Below, one piece after another: positions 23,954 through 31,167 of a stretch of DNA of 64,000 bases (position 1 is its first letter; each line of letters begins with the position of its first letter). A program made the translations under genes and the position numbers. The stretch is taken from positions 1,214,501 to 1,278,500 of the forward strand of contig NZ_CP007029.1 of the NCBI RefSeq assembly GCF_000227685.2, read 5' to 3'. The notes beneath the pieces are model-generated. The model had not been told where the DNA came from. It saw nothing but the letters and a program-made list of their open reading frames with translations, and did no database searches. Origin of the DNA: Thioalkalivibrio paradoxus ARh 1. GTDB lineage: Bacteria; Pseudomonadota; Gammaproteobacteria; Ectothiorhodospirales; Ectothiorhodospiraceae.

Positions 23954-24727
23954 ATGCTCGACACCCTCAAACCCCTCGTCGGCGCCTTCGCGGCGCCGTT
24001 GGCGCTGGCGACGCTGCTCGTGCTGTTGGCCGCGCTGGCGCTGTGGCGGGGCCGGCGCGTGCTCGGGCGTCTGCTGCTGGTGCTGGGCCTGTTGCTGATC
24101 TTCCTGTCGTCCTGGGCCCCGGTCGCGAACCGCCTGTTGGCGCCGTTGGAGGGCGCCTATCCGCCGGTGTGGGATCCGCGCGATCACGGGGACGTGACTG
24201 CGGTGGTGGTGCTCGGTGCCGGGTGGGAGCCTGATTTCGATGCTCCTGCCTCGATCCGGCTAAGCACCAGTTCGTCGGTGCGCCTGATGGAGGGGCTGCG
24301 CCTGCTTGAGGCACTGCCGGAGGCGAAACTGGTCGTCAGTGGCGGTAGCCGCCGTGCCGACGAGGCGCCGGTGGCGCAGGGCTATGCTGCGGCCGCGCAG
24401 GCACTCGGGGTGCCGGCCGAACGCATCGTGGTGCTGGACACGCCCACGGACACCGCGCAGGAGGCGTACGCGGTGCGGGAGCTGCTGGGGACCGAGGCGC
24501 GGTTTCTGCTGGTGACGTCGGCCTCGCACATGCCACGCTCGGTGCGGCATTTCGAGCGGGTGGGGCTCGCGCCGATTGCGTCGCCGACGCATTACCTGAC
24601 GGGGCGCGACGGGCCGCACCGGCTGGGGTACTGGGTGCCGTCGTCGGACGCACTGCGCAAGACGGAACGCGCGGTGTACGAGTACCTGGGACTGCGGGCG
24701 CTGGAGTGGGATCATCGGGGGCGCTGA
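23954..24727 (+). CDS. ElyC/YdcF-like DUF218 membrane protein, copy 3
   Basis: 257 residues with two N-terminal hydrophobic segments and a DUF218 domain. Residues 1 to about 119 match copy 1 with only one or two changes (for example PRDHGD versus PRDQGD). From LVVSGGSRRADEAPVAQG on, the sequence belongs to a different allele, with LGTEARFLLVTSASHMPRSV and the end SSDALRKTERAVYEYLGLRA. The gene is therefore a mosaic of two parents with a switch near base 24320. The upstream region is also shared with copy 1. Confidence 0.87.
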   Translation: MLDTLKPLVGAFAAPLALATLLVLLAALALWRGRRVLGRLLLVLGLLLIFLSSWAPVANRLLAPLEGAYPPVWDPRDHGDVTAVVVLGAGWEPDFDAPASIRLSTSSSVRLMEGLRLLEALPEAKLVVSGGSRRADEAPVAQGYAAAAQALGVPAERIVVLDTPTDTAQEAYAVRELLGTEARFLLVTSASHMPRSVRHFERVGLAPIASPTHYLTGRDGPHRLGYWVPSSDALRKTERAVYEYLGLRALEWDHRGR

Positions 24728-24785
24728 CCCGATGCGCGGCAAGGCCCGCCCTGAACCACGGGGCTTGCCGCGCACCGGGTTAATT
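24728..24785. repeat. Hairpin after elyC copy 3
   Basis: ACCCGATGCGCGGCAAG and CTTGCCGCGCACCGGGT form a nearly perfect inverted repeat around CCCGCCCTGAACCACGGGG. The first arm, GACCCGATGCGCGGCAAG, also begins the IS200/IS605 end near 13609. It may act as a terminator, but there is no T-run. Confidence 0.5.
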
Positions 24786-24817
24786 GTCGTGTTCCGGTAC
24801 CGAGACGACACTGGTAC

Positions 24818-25258
24818 TCACCTTGACTCCAACCGGGTCTGAAACCGCGCGGGCTCCATCACGGGGACCGAAAGCGCTTCCCGCAGGGCAAGGATGTCTT
24901 GGTCGCCGCTGACCAGCACGTCGGCCTCCGCCTGTCGCGCCAAAGCAATGAACATCGCGTCCGCCGGGTCACGGAGACCGGGGGGCGAAGGTTCATCACC
25001 CGTAGTGAAGGTTTCGGCATACGGAAGGTAATCGGCGAGCAGCGCCTCGCGTTCGCCAGGGTCCAGCTTGAACTTGGGGTAGGCCAGCACGCGAATCAGT
25101 TCCGCGGCCGTGCCACGGCTGACCAGCGGAACGACCCGTCCGGACTGCCAGGCCCGTCGCAACCAAGCGAGACGTCCGCGCGAGAACAGCAGGGCCGATA
25201 CGACGCAGTTGGTGTCGAGTACGACCCGCGGCGGTCCGGTCAGCGACCTCTTGCCCAT
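24818..25258 (-). CDS. PIN-domain toxin
   Basis: A 146-residue protein. VVLDTNCVVSALLFSRGRLA opens the PIN fold, and TAAELIRVLAYPKF supplies the second acidic residue. RDPADAMFIALA and LVSGDQDILAL carry the remaining ones, so all four catalytic positions are present. It belongs to the PIN group annotated as a putative toxin component and paired with AbrB-type antitoxins. It overlaps the antitoxin by 19 bases. Confidence 0.87.
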   Translation of the reverse strand: MGKRSLTGPPRVVLDTNCVVSALLFSRGRLAWLRRAWQSGRVVPLVSRGTAAELIRVLAYPKFKLDPGEREALLADYLPYAETFTTGDEPSPPGLRDPADAMFIALARQAEADVLVSGDQDILALREALSVPVMEPARFQTRLESR

Positions 25259-25461
25259 TGGATGGCATCTCGCGCGTCGTCTTCCGTGATCCCGAGAGCT
25301 TCGAGTTTCTTGCGCACGGCGTCCGCGTCCTGCGGGCGCACCGGGGTCAGCACAATGCGTCCATCTTCAGCCGACACGTCGAAATAGGTGGCATCGCCCA
25401 CGGCTTTCAGGATCGCCTTCGGCAGCGTCAACTGGTTCTTGGAGGTTTTCTTGGCAAGCAT
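25240..25461 (-). CDS. AbrB/SpoVT-type antitoxin
   Basis: A 73-residue protein. SKNQLTLPKAILKAVG is the swapped-hairpin AbrB motif (xxNQxTLPKxIxxA), and DVSAEDGRIVLTPV its second strand pair. A C-terminal helix with LGITEDDARDAIQWARGR would bind the toxin. It starts the operon, with the PIN gene next. Confidence 0.85.
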   Translation of the reverse strand: MLAKKTSKNQLTLPKAILKAVGDATYFDVSAEDGRIVLTPVRPQDADAVRKKLEALGITEDDARDAIQWARGR

Positions 25462-25624
25462 CGCGGCCCTGCGGCAGAACCATCAAAGTAAGGATTCCTT
25501 ATTGTAGCTGAACGGCCTCGCGTCGGCCAACGCGATCCGGGGCGAATGGCAACGATGAGAGGGATCCGGAAAAGGAGCTGTCCGCGAGCGCGGACCTTCT
25601 CGCCATCCACGTACATCCCGCGCC

Positions 25625-25873
25625 ACATTCCTGGGCACGGAGGCGCGCTTCGCGCTGGTCACGTTGGCCTCGCACGGGGGGCGCGCGGTGCAGCAATGCG
25701 AGCGGGCGCGGCTCGCGCCGATTGCGGCGCCGACGGGGTTCAAGACGGGGAGCGAGCGGGTGCGGACGCTGGCGTACTGGGTGCCCTCGGCTGGGAACCT
25801 GCGCACGACCGAGCGGGCCGTGCACGAGACCCTGGGCCTGCTGGCGCTGGAACTCGATCACCGGGGGCGGTAG
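25625..25873 (+). pseudogene. elyC fragment, C-terminal third (fragment C)
   Basis: It encodes FLGTEARFALVTLASHGGRA and on to TGFKTGSERVRTLAYWVPSA and LELDHRGR, covering roughly the last 80 residues. SASHMPRSV has decayed to LASHGGRAV. The first bases of the conserved tail follow (25869-25920). It lies directly upstream of the AbrB-PIN operon's promoter side. Confidence 0.8.
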
Positions 25874-26182
25874 GCGCGCGCCACGCGTGTCGGCGTTGGC
25901 CGCATCCCCGGTGGCGGGCGCCGGAAGCCGAATCGCCTATGCAGGACCGTCCAGAATGATGTCAAGCGCGTCGTGGGCCCAGTGCCGAGCATTCAGCTTC
26001 GTGCTGTGCTGCAAGCTGCCATCGCGGCAGCCACTTTCCATAATCGAGGGCGTTGCACAACGACCCTGAGCGGGCACCGGAGCGCTGCCCGCAGATGGCA
26101 GGTCATCGACGAATGACGGACACTGACTTAGGGTGCACCTGATCGATGGGCCGAAGCATCGGGCGCGACGGGTAACTGCATG
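25874..26182. other. Gap with elyC tail and unassigned sequence
   Basis: The first 50 bases are the conserved elyC tail (GGCGCGCGCCACGCGTGTCG). The remaining 250 bases have no repeat and no family I recognise. On the minus strand one short frame reads ALDYGKWLPRWQLAAQHEAE, which may be a decayed gene. Confidence 0.4.
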
Positions 26183-26503
26183 TCAGATGATCGCTTCCAA
26201 TCCCTTGCGCTCGACCAGGTTCAGTAACTTCAGAGAAGGCCCGCTCGGCTTCTTGTCGCCGACCTCCCACTTTTGCACTGTCGACACGCTGGTGTTCAGC
26301 ACAGCGGCAAACACCGCTTGGCTTACATGCGCCTGTTCCCGTAAGGCTTTGATGTTCTCAGGCGTCATCTCTTGGACATCCAGGTGACAAAGGGCGTCGA
26401 ACTCGCCCATGCGCCGCTTGCTGATCAGACCCACCCGGTGCAGCCCGCGTGCGGTTTCATGCATTTCGTCCAGAATTCGGCTCTTACGTCGGTTTGTTGC
26501 CAT
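26183..26503 (-). CDS. HTH antitoxin, NadS/HigA-like
   Basis: A 106-residue XRE-family protein. The HTH runs from MTPENIKALREQAHVSQAVF to TSVSTVQKWEVGDKKPSGPS (about residues 46-85), ending in LKLLNLVERKGLEAI. This form pairs with RelE-type toxins of the HigB-2 group. The ATG at 26503 (MATNRRKS) overlaps the toxin's end by 20 bases, in toxin-first order. Confidence 0.87.
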   Translation of the reverse strand: MATNRRKSRILDEMHETARGLHRVGLISKRRMGEFDALCHLDVQEMTPENIKALREQAHVSQAVFAAVLNTSVSTVQKWEVGDKKPSGPSLKLLNLVERKGLEAII

Positions 26504-26870
26504 GGCATAACTCCATAATCTCACCAGCGCTCAGCGCAGTGGCCAATTGTTGATCATCGAGCCCGTGAAGCTCCTTCGCCACTTCCTGCAGCATTTTCAG
26601 CTCGTCCCGATCAATGCTGGCGCGCTCATTCTTGCGAAATCCGTAAAGAAAGAACCAATGACCCTCGATCTTCGTCGCCACAATGGTCCTTGCCCCACCA
26701 CGCTTGCCTTGCCCAGGCAACGCGATCCGCTTCTTGATCACACCTCCGCCCAAGTCTGCATCAACCAGCCCTCGGGTCATCTCCGACACGGCATCGCAGA
26801 GTGCATCCTCCGGCAGGCCCGTCTTCTGCATCCAGCGGTTAAAAGCTCGCGTTTGGAAGACTCTTCGCAC
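26484..26870 (-). CDS. RelE/HigB-type toxin (toxin-first operon)
   Basis: A 128-residue protein. VFQTRAFNRWMQKTGLPEDA, then LCDAVSEMTRGLVDADLGGG, and KKRIALPGQGKRGGARTIVA are highly typical of the RelE-like toxins encoded upstream of NadS-type HTH antitoxins. FFLYGFRKNERASI closes the fold. The GTG at 26870 gives the usual family start; a frame open to 26906 adds unlikely residues. On the minus strand TTGGTG, 18 bases and TATAGT end 6 bases before the GTG, so the mRNA leader would be very short. Confidence 0.87.
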   Translation of the reverse strand: MRRVFQTRAFNRWMQKTGLPEDALCDAVSEMTRGLVDADLGGGVIKKRIALPGQGKRGGARTIVATKIEGHWFFLYGFRKNERASIDRDELKMLQEVAKELHGLDDQQLATALSAGEIMELCHGNKPT

Positions 26871-26927
26871 GTCCGTACTATACCACTTAGTGCAACTTGG
26901 CACCAAGCCACGACTGAACTCGCTACG

Positions 26928-26995
26928 TGGTCGCTGGGCAGTGCGTCTTGCGCTACGACAACGAGGCCGGGAAGGGAGACCACCGGCACCGGCGC
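26928..26995 (+). pseudogene. tumE-like gene scrap
   Basis: GTGCGTCTTGCGCTACGACA and the bases around it repeat 39640-39703 of the intact tumE-like gene with a single visible difference. It encodes QCVLRYDNEAGKGDHRH. Nothing else of that gene is here, and the sequence switches at once into the relic of another antitoxin. Confidence 0.8.
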
Positions 26996-27136
26996 TCGAC
27001 GTACTGTTGGATGGCTTCGAGCATGATCCAGTGCGGCGAGCGACGGCGCTGACTGGCCAGTTGCTGGACGCGCGCTTTCAGTGTGTCGTCGATCTTGAGA
27101 GACGTGGCCGTGGAGGACCTCTTATCGCGTAGTAAT
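26996..27136 (-). pseudogene. Ribbon-helix-helix antitoxin relic
   Basis: On the minus strand one reads TATSLKIDDTLKARVQQLAS, then RRRSPHWIMLEAIQQYVER, the N-terminal half of a CopG/ParD-like antitoxin (SLKLDDxLKxRVQxLAxxRxRSPHWIMxEAI). The C-terminal half has been replaced by the tumE scrap at about 27000. No partner toxin is present. Confidence 0.7.
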
Positions 27137-27418
27137 ACCTTTCGATACGCTAGCGCCTTAAGGCCTTCGAATCCATCGCGGCGCGGTTCCGGATCGCGTT
27201 CCATGTCCGCGCGCCGATGCGCGCAGGCGCGCACTCAAGGATGGGCGGCCCAGGGCGGCGAGCGGGACTCGCACCCCTCAGTCACTGCGAGCCCGTACCG
27301 CCGATCCGTCTGTGGTCGGATTCCACCGAGGCCCTTGAGGGACTTACGGTGCGGGATCAAGGGACAGGCCAGGTAGCCTGACACTGGGGCTTGGAACGAC
27401 CCAGAAGGTTCAGATCCG
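27137..27418. other. Gap with no recognised gene
   Basis: Only a broken repeat arm (TCACTGCGAGCCCG at 27281) stands out. The rest shows no conserved protein segment. Confidence 0.4.
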
Positions 27419-27452
27419 TTGACACGAATCTGGTGTTGCACTAATTTCGTGT
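27419..27452 (+). promoter_or_regulatory. Leaderless vapB promoter with operator
   Basis: TTGACA (27419-27424), a 17-base spacer and TAATTT (27442-27447) place the transcription start at about the ATG 27455. The inverted repeat ACACGAA (27422-27428) and TTCGTGT (27446-27452) spans both promoter elements. Confidence 0.6.
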
Positions 27453-27454
27453 TC

Positions 27455-27697
27455 ATGAAAAACATCACCATCACGTTGGACGAGGAAACAGCGCGCTGGG
27501 CCCGAATCGAGGCTGCGAAGCGTGATACCAGCGTTTCACGGCTCGTTGGCGAGATGCTTCGGGAGCGTCGGGAAAAGGAATCCGAGCGCCGCGCGGCCTT
27601 GGAACGGTACATGGCCAGGCCGCGAGTGGCATTGAAGGATGCCGACTCGGGTTATCCCTCCAGGGAGCAGTTGTATGACCGACCGGTACTTCGTTGA
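27455..27697 (+). CDS. Ribbon-helix-helix antitoxin, VapB/CopG-like
   Basis: An 80-residue protein starting at ATG 27455. MKNITITLDEETARWARIEA, then RDTSVSRLVGEMLRER, is a ribbon-helix-helix fold. The C-terminal tail ending GYPSREQLYDR is typical of antitoxins paired with PIN toxins of the following type. It overlaps vapC by 23 bases. The in-frame ATG count and the promoter fit favour 27455 over upstream codons. Confidence 0.87.
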   Translation: MKNITITLDEETARWARIEAAKRDTSVSRLVGEMLRERREKESERRAALERYMARPRVALKDADSGYPSREQLYDRPVLR

Positions 27698-28109
27698 CAC
27701 CAACGTACTGGTCTATGCGCGGGATGCGAGCGAACCCCACAAGCATGCGCTGGCCGTCGAGTGGATACACACCCTCTGGAACCGGGGCGCAGGGCGGCTC
27801 AGCTTTCAAGTGCTTCAGGAGTATTACCAGGTCGTGACGCGCCGTCTCTCGCCCGGTCTCGATCCGGAGATGGCTCGGGCCGATATCCGCGATCTGCTCA
27901 CATGGCAGCCGGTACCGATCGATTCAGTGGTACTCGAGGCCGCCTGGTCAATCGAAAAGCGATTCGGCCTCTCCTGGTGGGACGCGCTGATCGTCGGCGC
28001 GGCAGGCGTCGCGGAATGCCATTACCTCCTCTCGGAAGATCTTCAGCACGGCCAGGATCTGAACGGGATTATCGTGCTGAATCCCTTCGAAACGGACCGG
28101 CCCTCGTAG
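27675..28109 (+). CDS. PIN-domain toxin, VapC-like
   Basis: A 144-residue protein. YFVDTNVLVYARD, FQVLQEYYQVVTRR, LSWWDALIVGAA and LLSEDLQHGQ supply all four acidic positions of the PIN active site. It is closely related in plan to the PIN toxin at 20118, but that one has an Asn at the fourth site. The start at ATG 27675 lies inside the antitoxin. The stop is followed by about 250 bases of unassigned sequence. Confidence 0.9.
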   Translation: MTDRYFVDTNVLVYARDASEPHKHALAVEWIHTLWNRGAGRLSFQVLQEYYQVVTRRLSPGLDPEMARADIRDLLTWQPVPIDSVVLEAAWSIEKRFGLSWWDALIVGAAGVAECHYLLSEDLQHGQDLNGIIVLNPFETDRPS

Positions 28110-28362
28110 TCGGCTCCTCCCAACGCCCCAAGTACATCCGATACCCAATCGCCCATAGGCCGCCAGGAGGGTGGCCTCGAGTGGTGGGAGCGGCTTCCGG
28201 CCGCGATGCCGCGTCGCGCGATGCCCAGCTCCCACCGCGATGGCCAGACGCCGCTCCACCGGCAGTTTGTGCCGGCGCCTTGAAAAAGGGCTCCGACGGT
28301 GAAGCGGGTTGGGCATGGCTACGGGAACCGGGTCCTCGGGGTCGCGCCGTCGGGTCACATTC
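28110..28362. other. Unassigned gap after vapC
   Basis: No conserved protein segment is visible. The stretch is G+C-rich and not built from the known repeats. Confidence 0.35.
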
Positions 28363-28421
28363 ATCGTTTCTGAACATCCTCCGCGAGCCATGCCTTGATC
28401 AGGGACTGATAGGGCATGTCC
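28363..28421 (-). pseudogene. BrnA/CopG antitoxin 3' scrap
   Basis: ATCGTTTCTGAACATCCTCC through GATAGGGCATGTCC repeats 23029-23083, the 3' end of the antitoxin at 23026-23292, without change. It carries the same stop codon and the last 15 or so codons. It lies directly next to the 88-base inverted-repeat element. Confidence 0.85.
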
Positions 28422-28890
28422 TGTATGCGCCGATCACAGCGCCGTCCCCCCGGCCGCGTCTCCTTGCAGGTCCGCGGCAAATAACCGCGGGTTTTCGTCG
28501 GCGCATACACGGGGTGATGGCCGGTACTGGGGAGTCCCGGAAGTCGCGCACGTTTCGGGTGACGACGGCATCACAGCCGGCTGACTCGGCAGCGGCCGCT
28601 ACAACCGCGTCTTCGAAATCGGGCCAGCCGAGTGTGTGAGCCCGCATCAGCTCGGCCTTGCCAACGGTTGCGACGTTGAACCAGTCCAGCAGCCATCCAA
28701 TGACCTTGGAGGCCGTCGCCTGATCCAGATGGCGGCTCACGATGAAGTGGATGGTCGTCATCGCATGGGCGGGTAAGGCTGCAGCGATCTGCCGCCGGAC
28801 GATTCGATCCAGAACGGTCGCTGAGGCCTGGTAATGGGGTTGCCGCTTCTGGATGACATCCAGAACGATGTTGGTATCCAGCAGAATCAT
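28399..28890 (-). CDS. PIN-domain toxin with replaced C-terminal tail
   Basis: The 163-residue frame begins MILLDTNIVLDVIQKRQPHY; WPDFEDAVVAAAAES and VVTRNVRDFRDSPVPAITP complete the PIN domain by about residue 126. The last 37 residues are arginine-rich and come from the 88-base inverted-repeat element and the antitoxin scrap. The original 3' end was therefore probably lost, but the catalytic positions are intact. It overlaps the antitoxin stop at 28887-28890. Confidence 0.8.
   Translation of the reverse strand: MILLDTNIVLDVIQKRQPHYQASATVLDRIVRRQIAAALPAHAMTTIHFIVSRHLDQATASKVIGWLLDWFNVATVGKAELMRAHTLGWPDFEDAVVAAAAESAGCDAVVTRNVRDFRDSPVPAITPCMRRRKPAVICRGPARRRGRGDGAVIGAYRTCPISP
28422..28509. repeat. 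88-base element with perfect 12-bp inverted ends
   Basis: TGTATGCGCCGA (28422-28433) and TCGGCGCATACA (28498-28509) are perfect reverse complements. Inside, CCGCGG-CAAATAA-CCGCGG is a second hairpin followed by GTTTTC. The element disrupts the expected end of the PIN gene on the minus strand. It may be a small non-autonomous element or a terminator structure. Confidence 0.5.
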
Positions 28891-29129
28891 CGATGCTTGG
28901 ATTCCAGGTGCCGTCGATATTCCGCCTTGGCATCAACATCCGCTGGCGCCAGGGCCGTCAGGAACTCGACCTCTGGCGAAAGTGCCTGCGGTTCCCGCGA
29001 ACGCATCCGACGCAGGTAGCGATCGATCACCTCGGTGACCGTGAGGCCATGGGCCCTGGCATACGCCTTGGCGAACTCCACGTCTTGCTTGGGCAGGCGC
29101 ACGGTCAGTTTGGCGGTTTCGCCTTCCAT
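28887..29129 (-). CDS. DUF6364-like antitoxin
   Basis: An 80-residue protein from ATG 29129. ETAKLTVRLPKQDVEFAKAY, then HGLTVTEVIDRYLRRMR, is a ribbon-helix-helix fold, followed by an acidic tail with EVEFLTALAPADVDAKAEYR that would hold the PIN toxin. The longer frame upstream of the ATG reads through elyC sequence and is not part of the gene. It overlaps the toxin by 4 bases (ATGA). Confidence 0.82.
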   Translation of the reverse strand: MEGETAKLTVRLPKQDVEFAKAYARAHGLTVTEVIDRYLRRMRSREPQALSPEVEFLTALAPADVDAKAEYRRHLESKHR

Positions 29130-29253
29130 GTGGGGCTTCCTCGGGTACGGCTGGTTCCAAAAAATTGTACGGCAGGCGATGCGGTCGTGCACCCGGACTG
29201 CCCACCAAGGCAGTGCTGGAACGTGCCTTGTGCGCGAATGGGGAGCGGTGGCC

Positions 29254-29522
29254 GGTGGATACCGCGCAGGAGGCGTACGCGGTGCGGGAGTTCCTGGGCA
29301 CGGAGACGCGCTTCTTCCTGGTGACGTCGGCCTCGCACATGCCACGCTCGGTGCGGCATTTCGAGCGGGTGGGGCTGGCGCCGATTCCGGCGCCGACGGG
29401 GTTCAAGACGGGCAGCGAGCGGGTGCGGACGCTGGCGTATTGGGTGCCTTCGGCTGGGAACCTGGGCAAGACGGAGCGGGTGGTGCACGAGTATCTCGGA
29501 CTGCTGACGTTGGAGCTCGATT
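29254..29522 (+). pseudogene. elyC fragment, C-terminal third joined to abiEii scrap (fragment D)
   Basis: It encodes DTAQEAYAVREFLGTETRFF, then SASHMPRSVRHFERVGLAPI, and SAGNLGKTERVVHEYLGLLT, about the last 90 residues of elyC, in the allele type of copy 3. At about 29522 the final residues are replaced by the 3' part of the abiEii gene. Confidence 0.82.
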
Positions 29523-29527
29523 TGAAG

Positions 29528-29670
29528 TGCAGCAACGAACCCTTGCAAAACCCAAATTCCTGGATTTTCTTGCCAGCGAGATCGATGGTCTGCTGACAAC
29601 AGTTCGGAGCGCGCTGCAGTCTGGGTGATGAAATTCGATGTCGACAAGGACGATCAGCGGAGCCGGTCCT
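29528..29670 (+). pseudogene. abiEii 3' end and flank, duplicated scrap
   Basis: The bases CAGCAACGAACCCTTGCAAA onward repeat 18982-19118 with few changes, covering the last 34 codons of the abiEii gene and about 35 bases beyond its stop (GATGTCGACAAGGACGATCA). In the original copy this flank leads to elyC fragment B; here it leads to repeat array A. Confidence 0.85.
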
Positions 29671-29742
29671 GCAGATGCCGTTGACGGTCCCCAAGGGGCG
29701 GAGGCCATTTTGGGCGATGACAGAGCCTCGCGATGACGGTAG

Positions 29743-30272
29743 GGGCTTGATGACCGTCACTGCGAGCCCCTGTCATTGCGAGGCCGAAGGCCGCGGCAAA
29801 CTGGCGTGGCAGTCCACACGCCGGCTGGATCGCCACGGGCCTTCGGCCCTCGCGATGACGGTGGGGGTTGGTGCCGTCACTGCGAGCCCCTGTCATTGCG
29901 AGGCCGAAGGCTGCGGCAAACTGGCGCGGCAGTCCATGCGGCGGTTGGATCGCCACGGGCCTTTGGCCCTCGCGATGACGGTGGGGGGTAGGGCCCGTCA
30001 CTGCGAGCCCCTGTCATTGCGAGGCCGAAGGCTGCGGCAAACTGGCGTGGCAGTCCATGCGCCGGCTGGATCGCCACGGGCCTTTGGCCCTCGCGATGAC
30101 GGTGGGGGTTGGTGGCCCGTCACTGCGAGTCCCGAAAGGGCGTGGCAGTCCATGCGGCGGCTGGATCGCCACGGGCCTTCGGCCCTCGCGATGACGGGTG
30201 GGGGTTGGGGGCCGTCACTGCATGCCCCGCAGGGGCGCGGCAGTCCAATTGCAGCAATGGGCCAAGGAGGGC
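29743..30272. repeat. Palindromic repeat array A
   Basis: Four full units of about 120 bases and a fifth cut by the GIY-YIG gene. A unit reads CGTCACTGCGAGCCCCTGTC, ATTGCGAGGCCGAAGGC, GGCAGTCCA, then GGATCGCCACGGGCC and CTCGCGATGACGGTGGG. The outer arms CGTCACTGCGAG and CTCGCGATGACG are inverted, and GGGCCTTCGGCCC is an inner hairpin. The left half holds a nested second arm, making these units longer than those in arrays B and C. Confidence 0.85.
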
Positions 30273-30276
30273 CGGT

Positions 30277-30564
30277 ATGAAGCAGCCATGCGTGTACATG
30301 ATGACGAACCGCCGAAACGGCACGCTGTACGTTGGGGTTACCAGCAACCTAGTACAGCGGGTCTGGCAGCACAAGTCCGGGGTCGTTGAAGGTTTCACGA
30401 AACAATATTCTCTGCACCGGCTGGCTTGGTTCGAGGTACACGAGACGATGGAATCCGCCATCTCCCGCGAGAAGCAACTTAAGGCCGGGAACCGGAAACG
30501 GAAACTGCGGCTCATCGAGGCGCTGAATCCGGACTGGCGAGACCTGTACGCCGACATCCTTTGA
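30277..30564 (+). CDS. Small GIY-YIG nuclease-domain protein
   Basis: A 95-residue protein starting at ATG 30277 behind GGAGG. CVYMMTNRRNGTLYVGVTSN contains the VYM...LYVGVT core (GIY-YIG equivalents), then VQRVWQHKSG with the conserved Arg, and the late glutamate helix AISREKQLKAGNRKRKLRLI with N-P-DW close by. It belongs to the widespread small UvrC-N-terminal-like group. It is the only intact gene within the repeat arrays and interrupts a repeat unit on both sides: the left ends at GGCAGTCCAATT and the right resumes at GCCCCGCAGGGGCG. Confidence 0.9.
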   Translation: MKQPCVYMMTNRRNGTLYVGVTSNLVQRVWQHKSGVVEGFTKQYSLHRLAWFEVHETMESAISREKQLKAGNRKRKLRLIEALNPDWRDLYADIL

Positions 30565-30569
30565 ATGGT

Positions 30570-31147
30570 GGTGTCAGCCCCGCAGGGGCGCGGCAGTCCA
30601 TGCGGCGGCTGGATCGCCACGGGCCTTTGGCCCTCGCGATGACGGGTGGGGGCTAAGGCCCGTCACTGCGAGCCCCGCAGGGGCGCGGCAGTCCATCCGC
30701 CGGCTGGATCGCGGCGGGCCATTGGCCCTCGCGATGACGGTGGGGGGTAGGGCCCGTCACTGCGAGCCCCGCAGGGGCGCGGCAGTCCATGCGGCGGCTG
30801 GATCGCCACGGGCCTTTGGCCCTCGCGATGACGGGTGGGGGCTAAGGCCCGTCACTGCGAGCCCCGCAGGGGCGCGGCAGTCCATCCGCCGGCTGGATCC
30901 CCACGGGCCTTTGGCCCTCGCGATGACGGTGGGGGCTAAGGCCCGTCACTGCGAGCCCCGCAGGGGTGTGGCAGTCCATGCGCCGTGTGGATCGCCACGG
31001 GCCTTTGGCCCTCGCGATGACGGTGGGGGCTTTGTGGCCGTCACTGCGAGCCCCGCAGGGGCGCGGCAGTCCATGCGCCGGCTGGATCGCCGCGGGCCTT
31101 CGGCCCTCGCGATGACGGTGGGGCTCCGCCTCTCGCGATGACGCGTG
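30570..31147. repeat. Palindromic repeat array B
   Basis: Units of about 92-97 bases start near 30575 (partial), 30661, 30758, 30849, 30945 and 31040. They share CACTGCGAGCCCCGCAGGGG, CGGCAGTCCA, GGCTGGATCGCCACGGGCC and CTCGCGATGACGGTGGGG. Inner hairpins are GCCCCGCAGGGGC and GGGCCTTTGGCCC. Spacers between units are only 8-15 bases. Confidence 0.88.
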
Positions 31148-31167
31148 AGGTCGGGCGGCCATCCCGA

